From Butyricimonas paravirosa (GTDB taxonomy: Bacteria; Bacteroidota; Bacteroidia; Bacteroidales; Marinifilaceae), in NCBI RefSeq assembly GCF_032878955.1, contig NZ_CP043839.1:3534001-3598000 (forward strand): 64,000 nt of DNA, given 5' to 3'. Made by a program: the position numbers and the translations under genes. Below, one piece after another: positions 8,651 to 17,594 of this stretch (position 1 is the first letter of the stretch; the number at the start of each line of letters is the position of its first letter). The notes under the pieces are model-generated. The model was not told the origin of the DNA. It did no database searches and worked only from the letters and a program-made list of their open reading frames with translations.

Positions 8651-10456
8651 ATGATGAATAGGTGTATAAATTTATTATTGTTGTTCATTGCTTGTTTTTT
8701 GCTTGTAGCTTGCAGTGATGACAAGAAAGAGGAGGAGCCACTGCCGGTTCCTCCTCCGGTGATTACTTTGGATAGTGAATCGGGCGTGTACGTGACAAAG
8801 GTAGGTAAGTCGTTGACCTTACGTCCGGACGTGGAGAATACGGCGGGAGCGGAATATACATGGACGCTGAATGAGGAGGTGGTCGGAACGGATAGTGTCT
8901 ATGTTTTTGCTCCGGACGTGGAAGGTTCTTATTTTTTTGAATTTCGGGTAACTACACCGGGAGGGAGTGCGGAGAAAGTGATCCGGGTGGATGTGGGAAA
9001 GAAGGCGTTGCCTGTTATTTCATTCGCGTTGCCGGGATCCGGGGTAAAGGTGGTTGCGGCCACGGATTACGTGTTCCGTCCGGATGTGCAGAATAACGAG
9101 AATGCGGTTTACGAGTGGTATTTGGGTAATGATAAAGTGGGAAGTGGAGAGGAATATACCTTTAATCAAGCGGAATTGGGGGAGTACCAGTTGACGTTGA
9201 TTGTGGTTAACGAGGATGGACAGGATGAAAAGCAACTTACCGTGGAGGTAGTGGAACGACAACCTTTACAAGTGGAGTTTTTGAAATCCAGTTTGTTGGC
9301 GGAGAATACGGATTGTTATGTGTTTAAAGATGGAACAATTTGTTTGACTCCTTGGATTGAGAATGCGGGGGAGGGGACCACTTACGAGTGGTCGGTGAAC
9401 GGAGAGATCGTGGAATGCAAGGATCGGGTATTTGCTTTTGAACCAGCTGGCGAAGGAACGTTCACGGTAAGCGTGCAAGTGGTAGATGCGGATCAAGCAC
9501 GAGCAAAGATGATTAGCCGGAATATTCAGGCGACGTCGATCGTAAGGCAGGTTGCCACGGTTCAGGTTATTTGCAGGGGAGATGAGATGGGGGCTTTCCG
9601 GGCGGCCACGGGGACAAGTGCTGCCGAGAGTAACCGGGTATATGAATATTTGCCTGCCCCGGGACAGTTTATTAACGAGTATAAGGAGGCCGGGATGGGA
9701 GATTTTACGGTCAGTACTCAAAAGGAAGCTTGTGATTATGCAGCCCGGCGATTGGAGAATCATGCCTACGTGTCTTTGGGTGGTTTTGGCGGTTATATTA
9801 TTGTCGGTTTTGATCATAGTGTCCTTAACTCGGGTGCTTACGAGGGGTATGATTTTGCCATTGAGGGGAATGCTTTTGACGGGAGTTCGGAGCCGGGAAT
9901 CGTGTGGGTCATGCAAGATGTGAATGGAAATGGATTGCCTGATGATACGTGGTATCAGTTGAAAGGTAGTGAGTATGGAAAGGAGGAGACGATCGAGACG
10001 TATGCCGTGACTTATTACCGTCCGGCAGGAGTGGGCATGAATGTCGGTTGGTCGGACAATTGCGGAAACACGGGTGTGATAGATTATTTGGCAGAATATC
10101 ACTCTCAAAATAGTTATTATCCGGCATGGGTAACGGAAGATAGCTATACTCTCCGAGGAGTGTGTTTGAAGGCTCGTAATCGTTTTAATGGCTCTATCTG
10201 GGTGAATGAAAATTATGATTGGGGGTATGCGGATAATATGGGTAGTGACCGATTGTCGACTTCTGTTAATCCGGATGCAGAACCGGTAAACGTGTATTTC
10301 AAGATCAGTAATGCTGTTTATGCGAACGGGGAGGCTACTGATCTGAAGTATATCGATTTTGTTAAGATTCAAACAGGGGTGAATGCTAAAAGTGGAATTA
10401 TCGGAGAGGTTTCAACGGAGGTATTTTCTGTAACTGATAAAAATGTAAATAATTAG
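8651..10456 (+). CDS. Surface lipoprotein with PKD-like repeats and C-terminal binding-type domain
   Basis: A 601-residue lipoprotein with LVAC (Cys21) followed by SDDKKEEE. Residues about 35-300 hold three PKD-like repeats (YTWTLNEEVVGTDSVYVF, YEWYLGNDKVG, YEWSVNGEIVE). Residues about 300-600 form a globular domain with an AC..A...L motif, WVMQDVNGNGLPDDTWYQLKG and a YFKISNAVYANG block. This architecture recurs as a cell-surface protein in Bacteroidota B12 loci, but I cannot name the C-terminal domain. It begins 2 bases after the fimbrillin-like gene stop and closes the operon, followed by a terminator hairpin. A role as an auxiliary cobalamin-binding protein (BtuH-like) is a hypothesis only. 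Confidence 0.75.
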   Translation: MMNRCINLLLLFIACFLLVACSDDKKEEEPLPVPPPVITLDSESGVYVTKVGKSLTLRPDVENTAGAEYTWTLNEEVVGTDSVYVFAPDVEGSYFFEFRVTTPGGSAEKVIRVDVGKKALPVISFALPGSGVKVVAATDYVFRPDVQNNENAVYEWYLGNDKVGSGEEYTFNQAELGEYQLTLIVVNEDGQDEKQLTVEVVERQPLQVEFLKSSLLAENTDCYVFKDGTICLTPWIENAGEGTTYEWSVNGEIVECKDRVFAFEPAGEGTFTVSVQVVDADQARAKMISRNIQATSIVRQVATVQVICRGDEMGAFRAATGTSAAESNRVYEYLPAPGQFINEYKEAGMGDFTVSTQKEACDYAARRLENHAYVSLGGFGGYIIVGFDHSVLNSGAYEGYDFAIEGNAFDGSSEPGIVWVMQDVNGNGLPDDTWYQLKGSEYGKEETIETYAVTYYRPAGVGMNVGWSDNCGNTGVIDYLAEYHSQNSYYPAWVTEDSYTLRGVCLKARNRFNGSIWVNENYDWGYADNMGSDRLSTSVNPDAEPVNVYFKISNAVYANGEATDLKYIDFVKIQTGVNAKSGIIGEVSTEVFSVTDKNVNN

Positions 10457-10479
10457 AAGGGTTCGTTGCTTTCAGGTTT

Positions 10480-10508
10480 GAGGTTGTCTCTATGACGGGG
10501 ACAACCTC
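10480..10508. terminator. Bidirectional terminator hairpin
   Basis: A perfect 9-bp stem (GAGGTTGTC at 10480-10488 pairing with 10500-10508) lies between the converging ends of the B12 uptake operon and the ThrE-type gene, with a T-rich run after it on the plus strand. Confidence 0.8.
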
Positions 10509-10540
10509 ATTCTATTTATATTTCTTGTGTTTTTATATGG

Positions 10541-11884
10541 TTAGGATGCACGTAGAGGTTTATTTTTAATTCCGTTGTTATTTCGGCGAGCCACAATGTT
10601 CGGGATAGCTACTCCTAGTGAAATACAGAGAATGATGAGGGCTGAATCGACTGCGTTAGAGAAAGCATTGGTAACTTCTCCGATTACCCCATGAAGTTCG
10701 ATAAAGCCTAATAACGAGCGATACATTAATACTCCCGGAATCATGGGAATGACAGAGGGAATGGTTAGCACGTGGTTGGGAACATGGAACCAATGTGTGG
10801 CTTTTACGGCAATAAGGCTGACAGTGAAACTCCCCATGAATGAACCGATAACCGGTCCGTAGCCTAGTTCTAAGTTTACGAAATTACGCGTGCATACCGC
10901 AATAATTCCACCTGTGGCAACGATCCACGACAGGCGTTTGGGTACGTTGAATATCATTGAAAAACCCATTGCCGCAATGGCTGCCGCAAAGGCATACACG
11001 AGATAGGAATCGTGGGAAACGATGCTTAATTCATTGATTTTTTGATTTATGTTGAGATCGTTCACGATTAATATTCGCATGGCAAACGCAATGCCGAAAG
11101 TCATGGCTCCGATCATCATGATCGTGTTGGCTGCGCGGGTGATGCCGACGAGCAGGTGATTGTCGATCATATCATCCACAAAATTAATCAGCGGAACGCC
11201 GGGAACAATGAATAAGGCACAAGCCAATAGCGGATGATAAGGGGTAGAGGATAGGCCGGAGAAAGAGGAGGCGTATGCCAAGCAAGTGGAGACAAATGCT
11301 GCAATACCGATACTCATGTAAACATTGATACCGGTCTTGACGCAGTATGCCCGAGTTCGGAAACCTATGAAAGCACAAATGGAGGCGAACAGGAAAGCGA
11401 TCCAGTCGGAGCCGAATAGTTTGCAAAATCCTCCACAGGCAAATCCGGCACCGATAGCTACTAGGTAAGGAGTGTAATTTCGGGGGGTATGAATGATCTT
11501 TTCCAATTCTTTTTCATAGTCGTCTAAAGAATAGTTTTCTTCTGTAGCTTTGAATGATAACTTACTGATTTGTGAGATCATGGTCATGTTGATGGCGTGA
11601 TTTTCACATTTTTGAAACTTGGAAAATGAATGTTGTTCATCACTTACGTTAACCATGATCATGGTCCAACGAATGTCAATATGCAATTTCTCTTCCGGAA
11701 TGTTCATAAAAGCGGCAACACGTTTCATGTTTCGTTCAATACGATTGGTGTCTGCTGCACTTTCCATTAATAGTTTACCTGTACGGAGTAAAAGATCCAG
11801 TTTACGCCGTAAAAGAAGTACATCCCATACTTCTGGATTTATTTCGTCGGTGGAATGATAAGTATTGATGTTTAAATTTTCCAT
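10541..11884 (-). CDS. Threonine/serine exporter family (ThrE-like) membrane protein
   Basis: The 447-residue protein has a soluble N-terminal part (about residues 20-140, LRTGKLLMESAADTNRIE) typical of the DUF1212/ThrE domain. A glycine-rich multi-helix membrane region with about ten segments follows, including VPGVPLINFVDDMI and IPMIPGVLMYRSL. Both ThrE halves are therefore fused in one chain. The family exports threonine and serine; substrate here is not proven. It starts 52 bases after the AspT-like transporter gene, with no obvious promoter or terminator between, so both may be expressed from the B12 riboswitch transcript that begins near 13906. Confidence 0.82.
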   Translation of the reverse strand: MENLNINTYHSTDEINPEVWDVLLLRRKLDLLLRTGKLLMESAADTNRIERNMKRVAAFMNIPEEKLHIDIRWTMIMVNVSDEQHSFSKFQKCENHAINMTMISQISKLSFKATEENYSLDDYEKELEKIIHTPRNYTPYLVAIGAGFACGGFCKLFGSDWIAFLFASICAFIGFRTRAYCVKTGINVYMSIGIAAFVSTCLAYASSFSGLSSTPYHPLLACALFIVPGVPLINFVDDMIDNHLLVGITRAANTIMMIGAMTFGIAFAMRILIVNDLNINQKINELSIVSHDSYLVYAFAAAIAAMGFSMIFNVPKRLSWIVATGGIIAVCTRNFVNLELGYGPVIGSFMGSFTVSLIAVKATHWFHVPNHVLTIPSVIPMIPGVLMYRSLLGFIELHGVIGEVTNAFSNAVDSALIILCISLGVAIPNIVARRNNNGIKNKPLRAS

Positions 11885-11936
11885 ATTGGGGTACGAGCTT
11901 TCGAATAATATCTAATGTGTTATCGGTTTAAATGTT

Positions 11937-13619
11937 TTATCCTAAAGCGAGAATGAGTAATTGAGCTGAAAGTACCCGGAGGAACATGGCCAGCGGGTAG
12001 ACCGTGGCGTAGCCTACTGCCGGGGCATCACATGAGGTTTGTTCGTTGGAATAGGCGAGGGCGGGAGGGTTGGTGTTGGCTCCCGATAGAATACCGATCA
12101 GCGTGTAGTAATTTAGCTTGCAACCGTAGCGTCCAATCAGTCCTGTCACGAGTAATGGGAAGATGGTGATGATAGCCCCGTAGCCGATCCAAACGTAGCC
12201 ACCCTCGTTCACGATGGTTTCGATGAATCCTTTTCCGGCTCCCAGTCCCACGCAGGCAAGGAAGAGAGCAATGCCGATTTCCCGGACCATCAGGTTCGCG
12301 CTCATGGTGGTGTAGGTGATTAATTTATAGTGCGGGCCGAAACGACTGATGAGGATGGACACGATGAGTGGGCCGCCTGCTAGCCCCAGTTTTAGCGGTT
12401 GTGGGATGCCGGGGAGCATGAAAGGAATACTTCCTAGCACGCATCCCAAGGCGATACCAATGAATATGGGGATGAGGTTGGGATGATTCAGACGTTTCAA
12501 CGAGTTGCCGAGTACTTTTTCTGCGTGACTTACCGCCAGTTCACTTCCGACTACCGTGACACGGTCACCCATTTGCAGTTGCAGGTTCGGGGCCGCCACG
12601 AGATCCACGCCAGAACGATTTATCCGGGTAATACTAGCTCCGAAGTTCCGGCGGATTCGGAGTTGCGATAACGTTTTCCCGTTTAATTCGGGTTTTGTGA
12701 TGAGGATACGACGGGAGACGAGGTTCGTGTCTTCGTTTTCCCACTTCATGTCGATTTGTTTACCAAAAAACACAGTGATGGCTTCTATATCTTTCGGGTT
12801 GGAGATCACGAGTATTTGATCCCCGATGTGAAGTATGGTTTCCGAGTTAACTAGTTCCTGTTTTTCACCTTGATGGCGTATACGAGAGATGACGAATTTG
12901 CGGTTTACAAGAGGCTGGATGTCCTTGATAGCTTTGTTGTCGATTGCCTTATTGACGATTTCCAGTGAGACGGGACGTACGGTTAATTCTTGTAAATGTC
13001 CCAGTCCTTTTTCCGCTTCAGTTTCTTCCGTGGTCGTGTTGATTTTCAGGATATATTTCAAACTCTGTAGTGCCAGAATTGTACCGATTACCCCTAACGG
13101 GTAAGCCACGGCGTAGCCCATCGCAATTTCCGGGGCATCAATGCCGTTCAGGTCACTGTTAGCCTGCTGTGCGGCTCCTAGGCCGGGAGTGTTGGTGACA
13201 GCCCCGGAAAGGATGCCCACCATAGTCGTGATGGGGGTGTCTGTCACGAGGTAGAGGACAATAGCAACCACAACGCTCAGTGAAACGGAAGTTATGGCCA
13301 GCATGTTCAGCGTGAATCCGCCTTTTTTGAACGCAGAGAAAAAGCCGGGACCTACTTGAAGACCGATGGAATAAACGAATAGGATTAGCCCGAATTCTTT
13401 CAGGAAATGAAGTAGATGCTCGTTCAGGCTTAAATTGAAATGCCCGAAAACGATTCCAACGAAAAGAATCCACGTGACGCCAAGTGAGATTCCGGCAATT
13501 TTTATCTTGCCCAGCATGATGCCGAAAGCGATTACTAACGATAAGATAAGCACGGAGTGCGCAACTCCACCGCCCCAGAGATCGGGGCTTCCCTCGAAAA
13601 GATCTTTTAATAGTTCCAT
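11937..13619 (-). CDS. AspT/YidE/YbjL-family transporter with two RCK_C domains
   Basis: The 560-residue protein has the duplicated transporter domain of the aspartate:alanine exchanger superfamily. The first half contains FGLILFVYSIGLQVGPGFF and SGAVTNTPGLGAA; the second half contains IGIALFLACVGLGAG and SGANTNPPALAY. Two TrkA-C-like regulatory domains lie between them (about residues 205-375). About 10-12 membrane helices are expected. Family members exchange aspartate/alanine or succinate-like dicarboxylates, though many are uncharacterised. It is the first gene behind a minus-strand cobalamin riboswitch, about 115 bases upstream. B12 control of such a transporter is odd: candidates are an organic acid exporter tied to the succinate/propionate shift, or a corrinoid- or cobalt-related carrier. 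Confidence 0.85.
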   Translation of the reverse strand: MELLKDLFEGSPDLWGGGVAHSVLILSLVIAFGIMLGKIKIAGISLGVTWILFVGIVFGHFNLSLNEHLLHFLKEFGLILFVYSIGLQVGPGFFSAFKKGGFTLNMLAITSVSLSVVVAIVLYLVTDTPITTMVGILSGAVTNTPGLGAAQQANSDLNGIDAPEIAMGYAVAYPLGVIGTILALQSLKYILKINTTTEETEAEKGLGHLQELTVRPVSLEIVNKAIDNKAIKDIQPLVNRKFVISRIRHQGEKQELVNSETILHIGDQILVISNPKDIEAITVFFGKQIDMKWENEDTNLVSRRILITKPELNGKTLSQLRIRRNFGASITRINRSGVDLVAAPNLQLQMGDRVTVVGSELAVSHAEKVLGNSLKRLNHPNLIPIFIGIALGCVLGSIPFMLPGIPQPLKLGLAGGPLIVSILISRFGPHYKLITYTTMSANLMVREIGIALFLACVGLGAGKGFIETIVNEGGYVWIGYGAIITIFPLLVTGLIGRYGCKLNYYTLIGILSGANTNPPALAYSNEQTSCDAPAVGYATVYPLAMFLRVLSAQLLILALG

Positions 13620-13732
13620 AAATAAATTGGCAGCGTTGGATTACGAAAGCAATACACCTGCACTAAATTATAATTGTATGTTTGTTTTTCGTACTGTTTC
13701 TCTAATCCCTCGAGTAAAAACAGCCTTTAATG

Positions 13733-13908
13733 AATGGCAGGTCTTCTGACTGGCTCCCGTCCCGATTCCTTCCCGATTTCTTATAAATCAGTGGAAAAAG
13801 TATGTACCAAGACGTTGAATGGAGTTTTACAGCAGCGAGGACTGTCCGGGATTCTCACCCGATTCCCTTTTCATCCGGTTTGATGTTTCGATCATCCGGA
13901 ACCAATTC
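13733..13908 (-). promoter_or_regulatory. Cobalamin riboswitch 2 (upstream of AspT-like transporter)
   Basis: Read on the minus strand, the blocks GGGAATCGGGTGAGAATCC, the GCTGCTGTAA-type core, GGGAAGGAATCGGG and CAGAAGACCTGCC appear in the correct order. Imperfect P1 pairing GAAT(T)GG/CCATTC closes the element. The first gene downstream on this strand is the AspT-like transporter at 13619. The element lies back to back with riboswitch 3, which points the other way. Confidence 0.93.
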
Positions 13909-13912
13909 GGTG

Positions 13913-13920
13913 CAAAGGTA
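13913..13920 (-). promoter_or_regulatory. -7 promoter box for riboswitch 2 transcript
   Basis: On the minus strand this reads TACCTTTG, a full match to TANNTTTG. It sits five bases upstream of the riboswitch P1 stem. Confidence 0.65.
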
Positions 13921-14091
13921 ATGGATTTATTGAAAATTTTGTTTCATTTTCTCAATATTTCGAATGACTTACCTATAAATCATGATGTCTGTGTAGATAT
14001 TTAGTTCATGTGTTGTTCGTTTGTGAATAATAAATATTGTGAATAATCCGTATGATAGTTTCTTTATCAAAATAATATTCGTTTTTTTCTA

Positions 14092-14099
14092 TATTTTCG
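14092..14099 (+). promoter_or_regulatory. -7 promoter box for riboswitch 3 transcript
   Basis: TATTTTCG is one mismatch from TANNTTTG. The context resembles that of riboswitch 1 (TATATTTT-CG-ACGATTTTGG in both), suggesting the two leaders are duplicates. Confidence 0.5.
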
Positions 14100-14107
14100 C
14101 GACGATT

Positions 14108-14277
14108 TTGGTATTACATTCTGTTTCAGATATGTGATAAAAGGGAATCAGGTGTGAATCCTGAACAGACCCGCTGCTGTGTACCTCATTAAAGTCCGAG
14201 GACAATGACTCTCTCCACTGTTTCAATTTGAAATGGGAAGGACGTCCTAGGATGGGGTAAGTCAGAAGACCTGCCAA
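14108..14277 (+). promoter_or_regulatory. Cobalamin riboswitch 3 (upstream of second B12 uptake operon)
   Basis: The conserved blocks GGGAATCAGGTGTGAATCC, CCGCTGCTGTGTACC, CCACTGTTTC, GGGAAGG and AAGTCAGAAGACCTGCC are present, and TTGG/CCAA close P1. It is close in sequence to riboswitch 1. About 105 bases separate it from the ATG of the first gene. Confidence 0.95.
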
Positions 14278-14382
14278 TCAATCATATTGTTTAACGTTCA
14301 AGGGAAGGAAGAACGTGGACACCGATAGTTTAATAATTGTCGACTGGATACGCCAAATCTTTTTTTGATTAAAAGGGGATTT

Positions 14383-15537
14383 ATGTTTGCGAAGAGGTTA
14401 TTTTATATTGTTACTATTATATGGATAGGTATAGCGTTTACATCGTGTGATAAGCCGGGAGTACCTTATCCTGGAGGAATAATAGGAGGTGGGGATATTG
14501 AAGCTCTTGTATTGAATGAGGGAAAACTTAACACGAATACCGGAACGATTTCGGTGATTTATAAGGACGGTCGTGTTGTGGCAGATGTTTTTCAAGATGT
14601 AAATCACCGTCCTATGGGAGACGTGGCGCAATCTATCACGTTGGTAAATGGGAAGTATTTCGTGGCGATGAATAATTCAAAAAAGATAGAGATTGTTGAT
14701 CCGGTAACTTTTAAATCCGTGGGAACAATTCTTTACACGCAGGCGGGGTATCCTCGGCAAGTGGTGCCAATTTCTTCCACGGAGGCAATTGTGTCCGATC
14801 TTGACCGACAATTAGTACGTATCCGGACGGTTGAACCTTACGGGAAACCATTGGAATATATTTCTATCCCTCGGGCCGTAGAGTATCTGACTGTGGTGGA
14901 AAATAAAGTGTTTGGAATAACTCAGGGTGGTTTATATGTATTTGATGCTGATAATATAAAGAAGGAACAAGCTCGAGTTGTTAAGGATGTATATAATGAG
15001 GAGGATACGAAAACTTGTCAGTTACTTGTGGATAAGGAGGGGATGATTTGGGGATTGATGAACGAGCAGGAAGGTGGACAGGTAACAGGTGTTACGTTGA
15101 AATGTGTGGATCCCAAGCGGGAGAAGGTGGTGAAATCGTACACGTTATCTTTCGGGGATTCGAATTCACAGACTCCAGGCGAGATTATCGGTTATATTAA
15201 TTATAACCGTACGGATATTGATCCCACGGGTACTTGGATTTATTTCAGCGTGAAAACTCGTTTGGCTGAAGAAAATAAGGAGGGAGTGAAGGAACAGCAA
15301 AGCGTGTACCGGATGAACGTGGAAACGGGAGAATTCAGTCATTATTATGACTTGCTGGAAGTGGGAATGATGTATGGTTTCGCAGTCAGTCCGGAGGGAG
15401 ATATTTACTTGTGTGATTGTTTGGATTACACGGCGCAAAGAGGTTATGTCCGACATTATTTGAAAGATGGGACGAAGATTAGTCATAAGGTTGGGATTTA
15501 TCCCGGTCAGGTTTATTTTCCGGGAAATCAACGTTAA
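14383..15537 (+). CDS. Beta-propeller lipoprotein, BtuG/DUF5074-like
   Basis: With the start at the ATG of 14383 the protein is 384 residues. The signal peptide ends in AFTSC (Cys22). AAAAGGGGA just upstream can act as a ribosome binding site, and a TTG at 14365 is less likely. The mature part shows the DUF5074 opening (ALVLNEGKLNTNTGTISVIY), a VNGKYFVAMNNSKKIEIVD blade and further blades, close in style to the propeller lipoprotein at 3123. Cobalamin capture on the cell surface for the receptor encoded 7 bases downstream is the likely role. Unlike the other B12-locus lipoproteins, its Cys is followed by DKPG rather than a run of acidic residues. Confidence 0.8.
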   Translation: MFAKRLFYIVTIIWIGIAFTSCDKPGVPYPGGIIGGGDIEALVLNEGKLNTNTGTISVIYKDGRVVADVFQDVNHRPMGDVAQSITLVNGKYFVAMNNSKKIEIVDPVTFKSVGTILYTQAGYPRQVVPISSTEAIVSDLDRQLVRIRTVEPYGKPLEYISIPRAVEYLTVVENKVFGITQGGLYVFDADNIKKEQARVVKDVYNEEDTKTCQLLVDKEGMIWGLMNEQEGGQVTGVTLKCVDPKREKVVKSYTLSFGDSNSQTPGEIIGYINYNRTDIDPTGTWIYFSVKTRLAEENKEGVKEQQSVYRMNVETGEFSHYYDLLEVGMMYGFAVSPEGDIYLCDCLDYTAQRGYVRHYLKDGTKISHKVGIYPGQVYFPGNQR

Positions 15538-15544
15538 AGAGTAA

Positions 15545-17566
15545 ATGATGTTTAAAAGGATAGCAATAGGATGGTGTGTTTGTTTCATCTTGTGTGGAAT
15601 GGGGGCGGAGGCACAGAAGAAAGATCCCGTGGCGATGTATGGTGTGATAGATACGGTACAGGTAGTCAGTCAGCGTGTTCGTCATGCTAACGAGGCAAAT
15701 GCGGGGGCAAAAGTAAGCCGTATAGACCCGGAGATTATGCGGGCAAATAAAACCCGTTCGTTGGCGGAGTTATTAACGGACTACACGGCTATTTATATCA
15801 AAAGTTTGGGAATGGGAGCCTTGTCAACGGCATCTTTCCGGGGTGCCAGTCCTTCACAGACCCGGGTGAATTGGAACGGGATTAATATTACCCCACCGAT
15901 GTCGGGAACGTTTGATTTTTCACAGATACCGGTATTCTTCACGGATAATGTTAGCCTGTATTACGGGAGTAGTCATGTGAAGAACGGGACCGGGTCTATC
16001 GGGGGGAGCGTGAACTTATTTACAGATCCAGATTGGAACACTGGTGTTAGTGGAAAGGTCTTAGGAGAATATGGTTCTTACGGGACTTACACTACGGGGG
16101 CTCAGGTAAATACTGGTGGACAGAAGTCAAGTTTTAAGACTCGGTTGTATTATCAACATTCTGATAACAATTATACTTATTTGAATAAAATCTTGACGAA
16201 CGAGCCTTTCCGAGAGAAACGGCAGGATGCTGATTATACGCAATGGGCGGCAATGCAGGAGGGGTATTTTCGTTTGTCTCCTTATACCCGGTTGACAGCG
16301 GTTGCTTGGTATCAGGAAGGGAAACGGATGTTACCACCCGCACTTGGAGTGGTGAACCAGTCACACGAGCAACAAAGAGAAGTGAATGTGCGGGCGTACA
16401 CGGGATTGGATTTTACGAAAGGGTTGCATGCTTTACGGGTAAAAGCGGCATGGCTTTATTATCGACAGGAGTATGATAAATGGTATGCCGGAGGATTATT
16501 CGATCCCGAAGGAAATAAGAATCAATCGCACACGTGGCAAGGGATTGCCGATTATACGTTTACCCCGAGAGAGAATCTTGTACTGGGGACGAGCTTGACT
16601 TATTCGCATGATTTGATTCGGGTGAGTAGTTATATAGATGTCGATTCTTCGAAGTATACATTAGGAGACGTGGATTATGATATTCCGGAGGTGGAACCAC
16701 CGTTCCGGCATAACCGTGACGTGTTCTCCTGGCAGGCTTCGGCATTATGGACTCCTATGGCGTGGATGATGTTGAATGGGCAGTATATGTTTGAACAGAA
16801 TGATAGTCGGGGGGTATCTACATGGTCTGCCGGTATGGTGTTTAATTTGTGGGAGAAGGAGTTGCAGGTGAAAGGAAATGTGGCTTATAATTACCGGTTC
16901 CCGAGTATGAATGATCTCTACTGGAGACCGGGAGGAAATCCGGACGTGAAGCCGGAAGACGGGTATTCGTATGATGCGTCCGTGGCTTATCGGAAACAGT
17001 TGTATCGTGGTTTATTTTTAGATGCGGAGGTTTCCGGTTATTTGATGTATATAGATAATTGGATTTTATGGTTGCCGAAGGACGGGAATCAATGGGTTTG
17101 GACACCACAGAATCATCGTAATGTGAGATCGGAGGGAGTGGAGTTGTACGGGAAGTTAACTTATGCGATTGGTGATTTGAGGGCAAATATGTCGGGTAAT
17201 TATAGTTGGTCGCAGTCCCGTACTCGTAAAAAACAGCACGTGGATGATGGTTCCTACATGAAACAGATCCCTTACGTGCCTCGGTTCAAGTGGAATGTAC
17301 GGGTAGCTGCCGATTACCGGGGAGCCTTCTTCTCGTGGCAGGTGACTTATATTGGGCGACGTTTCATCACAACGGATCAAGAGTATGCTACGGATCCCTA
17401 TTCAGTACATAATATTTTGGCGGGATACCGCTACACGTTCCGTAACGGGATGAGTCTGACACCGCAAGTACGGGTAGATAACCTATTAGACACGTATTAC
17501 GAGTCCACGCAGTATTACCCGATGCCCTTGAGGAATTGCCTCGTGTCGTTGATGTGGGAATTTTAG
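15545..17566 (+). CDS. btuB: TonB-dependent outer-membrane receptor, BtuB-like (second copy)
   Basis: The 673-residue protein has a signal peptide (GAEAQ near residue 24) and a plug domain with VSRIDPEIMRANKTRSLAELL and SFRGASPSQTRVNWNGI. The barrel ends in the expected terminal Phe (LMWEF). It is only distantly similar to the receptor at 1105, although both share the YPMP motif near the C-terminus. The upstream cobalamin riboswitch and preceding BtuG-like gene point to corrinoid uptake. Two different receptors in one window could serve different corrinoids, as is known for multi-locus B12 uptake in Bacteroides. That specificity difference is inference. Confidence 0.86.
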   Translation: MMFKRIAIGWCVCFILCGMGAEAQKKDPVAMYGVIDTVQVVSQRVRHANEANAGAKVSRIDPEIMRANKTRSLAELLTDYTAIYIKSLGMGALSTASFRGASPSQTRVNWNGINITPPMSGTFDFSQIPVFFTDNVSLYYGSSHVKNGTGSIGGSVNLFTDPDWNTGVSGKVLGEYGSYGTYTTGAQVNTGGQKSSFKTRLYYQHSDNNYTYLNKILTNEPFREKRQDADYTQWAAMQEGYFRLSPYTRLTAVAWYQEGKRMLPPALGVVNQSHEQQREVNVRAYTGLDFTKGLHALRVKAAWLYYRQEYDKWYAGGLFDPEGNKNQSHTWQGIADYTFTPRENLVLGTSLTYSHDLIRVSSYIDVDSSKYTLGDVDYDIPEVEPPFRHNRDVFSWQASALWTPMAWMMLNGQYMFEQNDSRGVSTWSAGMVFNLWEKELQVKGNVAYNYRFPSMNDLYWRPGGNPDVKPEDGYSYDASVAYRKQLYRGLFLDAEVSGYLMYIDNWILWLPKDGNQWVWTPQNHRNVRSEGVELYGKLTYAIGDLRANMSGNYSWSQSRTRKKQHVDDGSYMKQIPYVPRFKWNVRVAADYRGAFFSWQVTYIGRRFITTDQEYATDPYSVHNILAGYRYTFRNGMSLTPQVRVDNLLDTYYESTQYYPMPLRNCLVSLMWEF

Positions 17567-17594
17567 GAAAATGAATAAATAGTTATATTATACA

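Noticed and set aside
9266..10372. 368-codon minus-strand open frame
   Set aside because: Antisense shadow of the PKD-repeat lipoprotein gene; composition is His/Arg/Ile-rich as is usual for such shadows.
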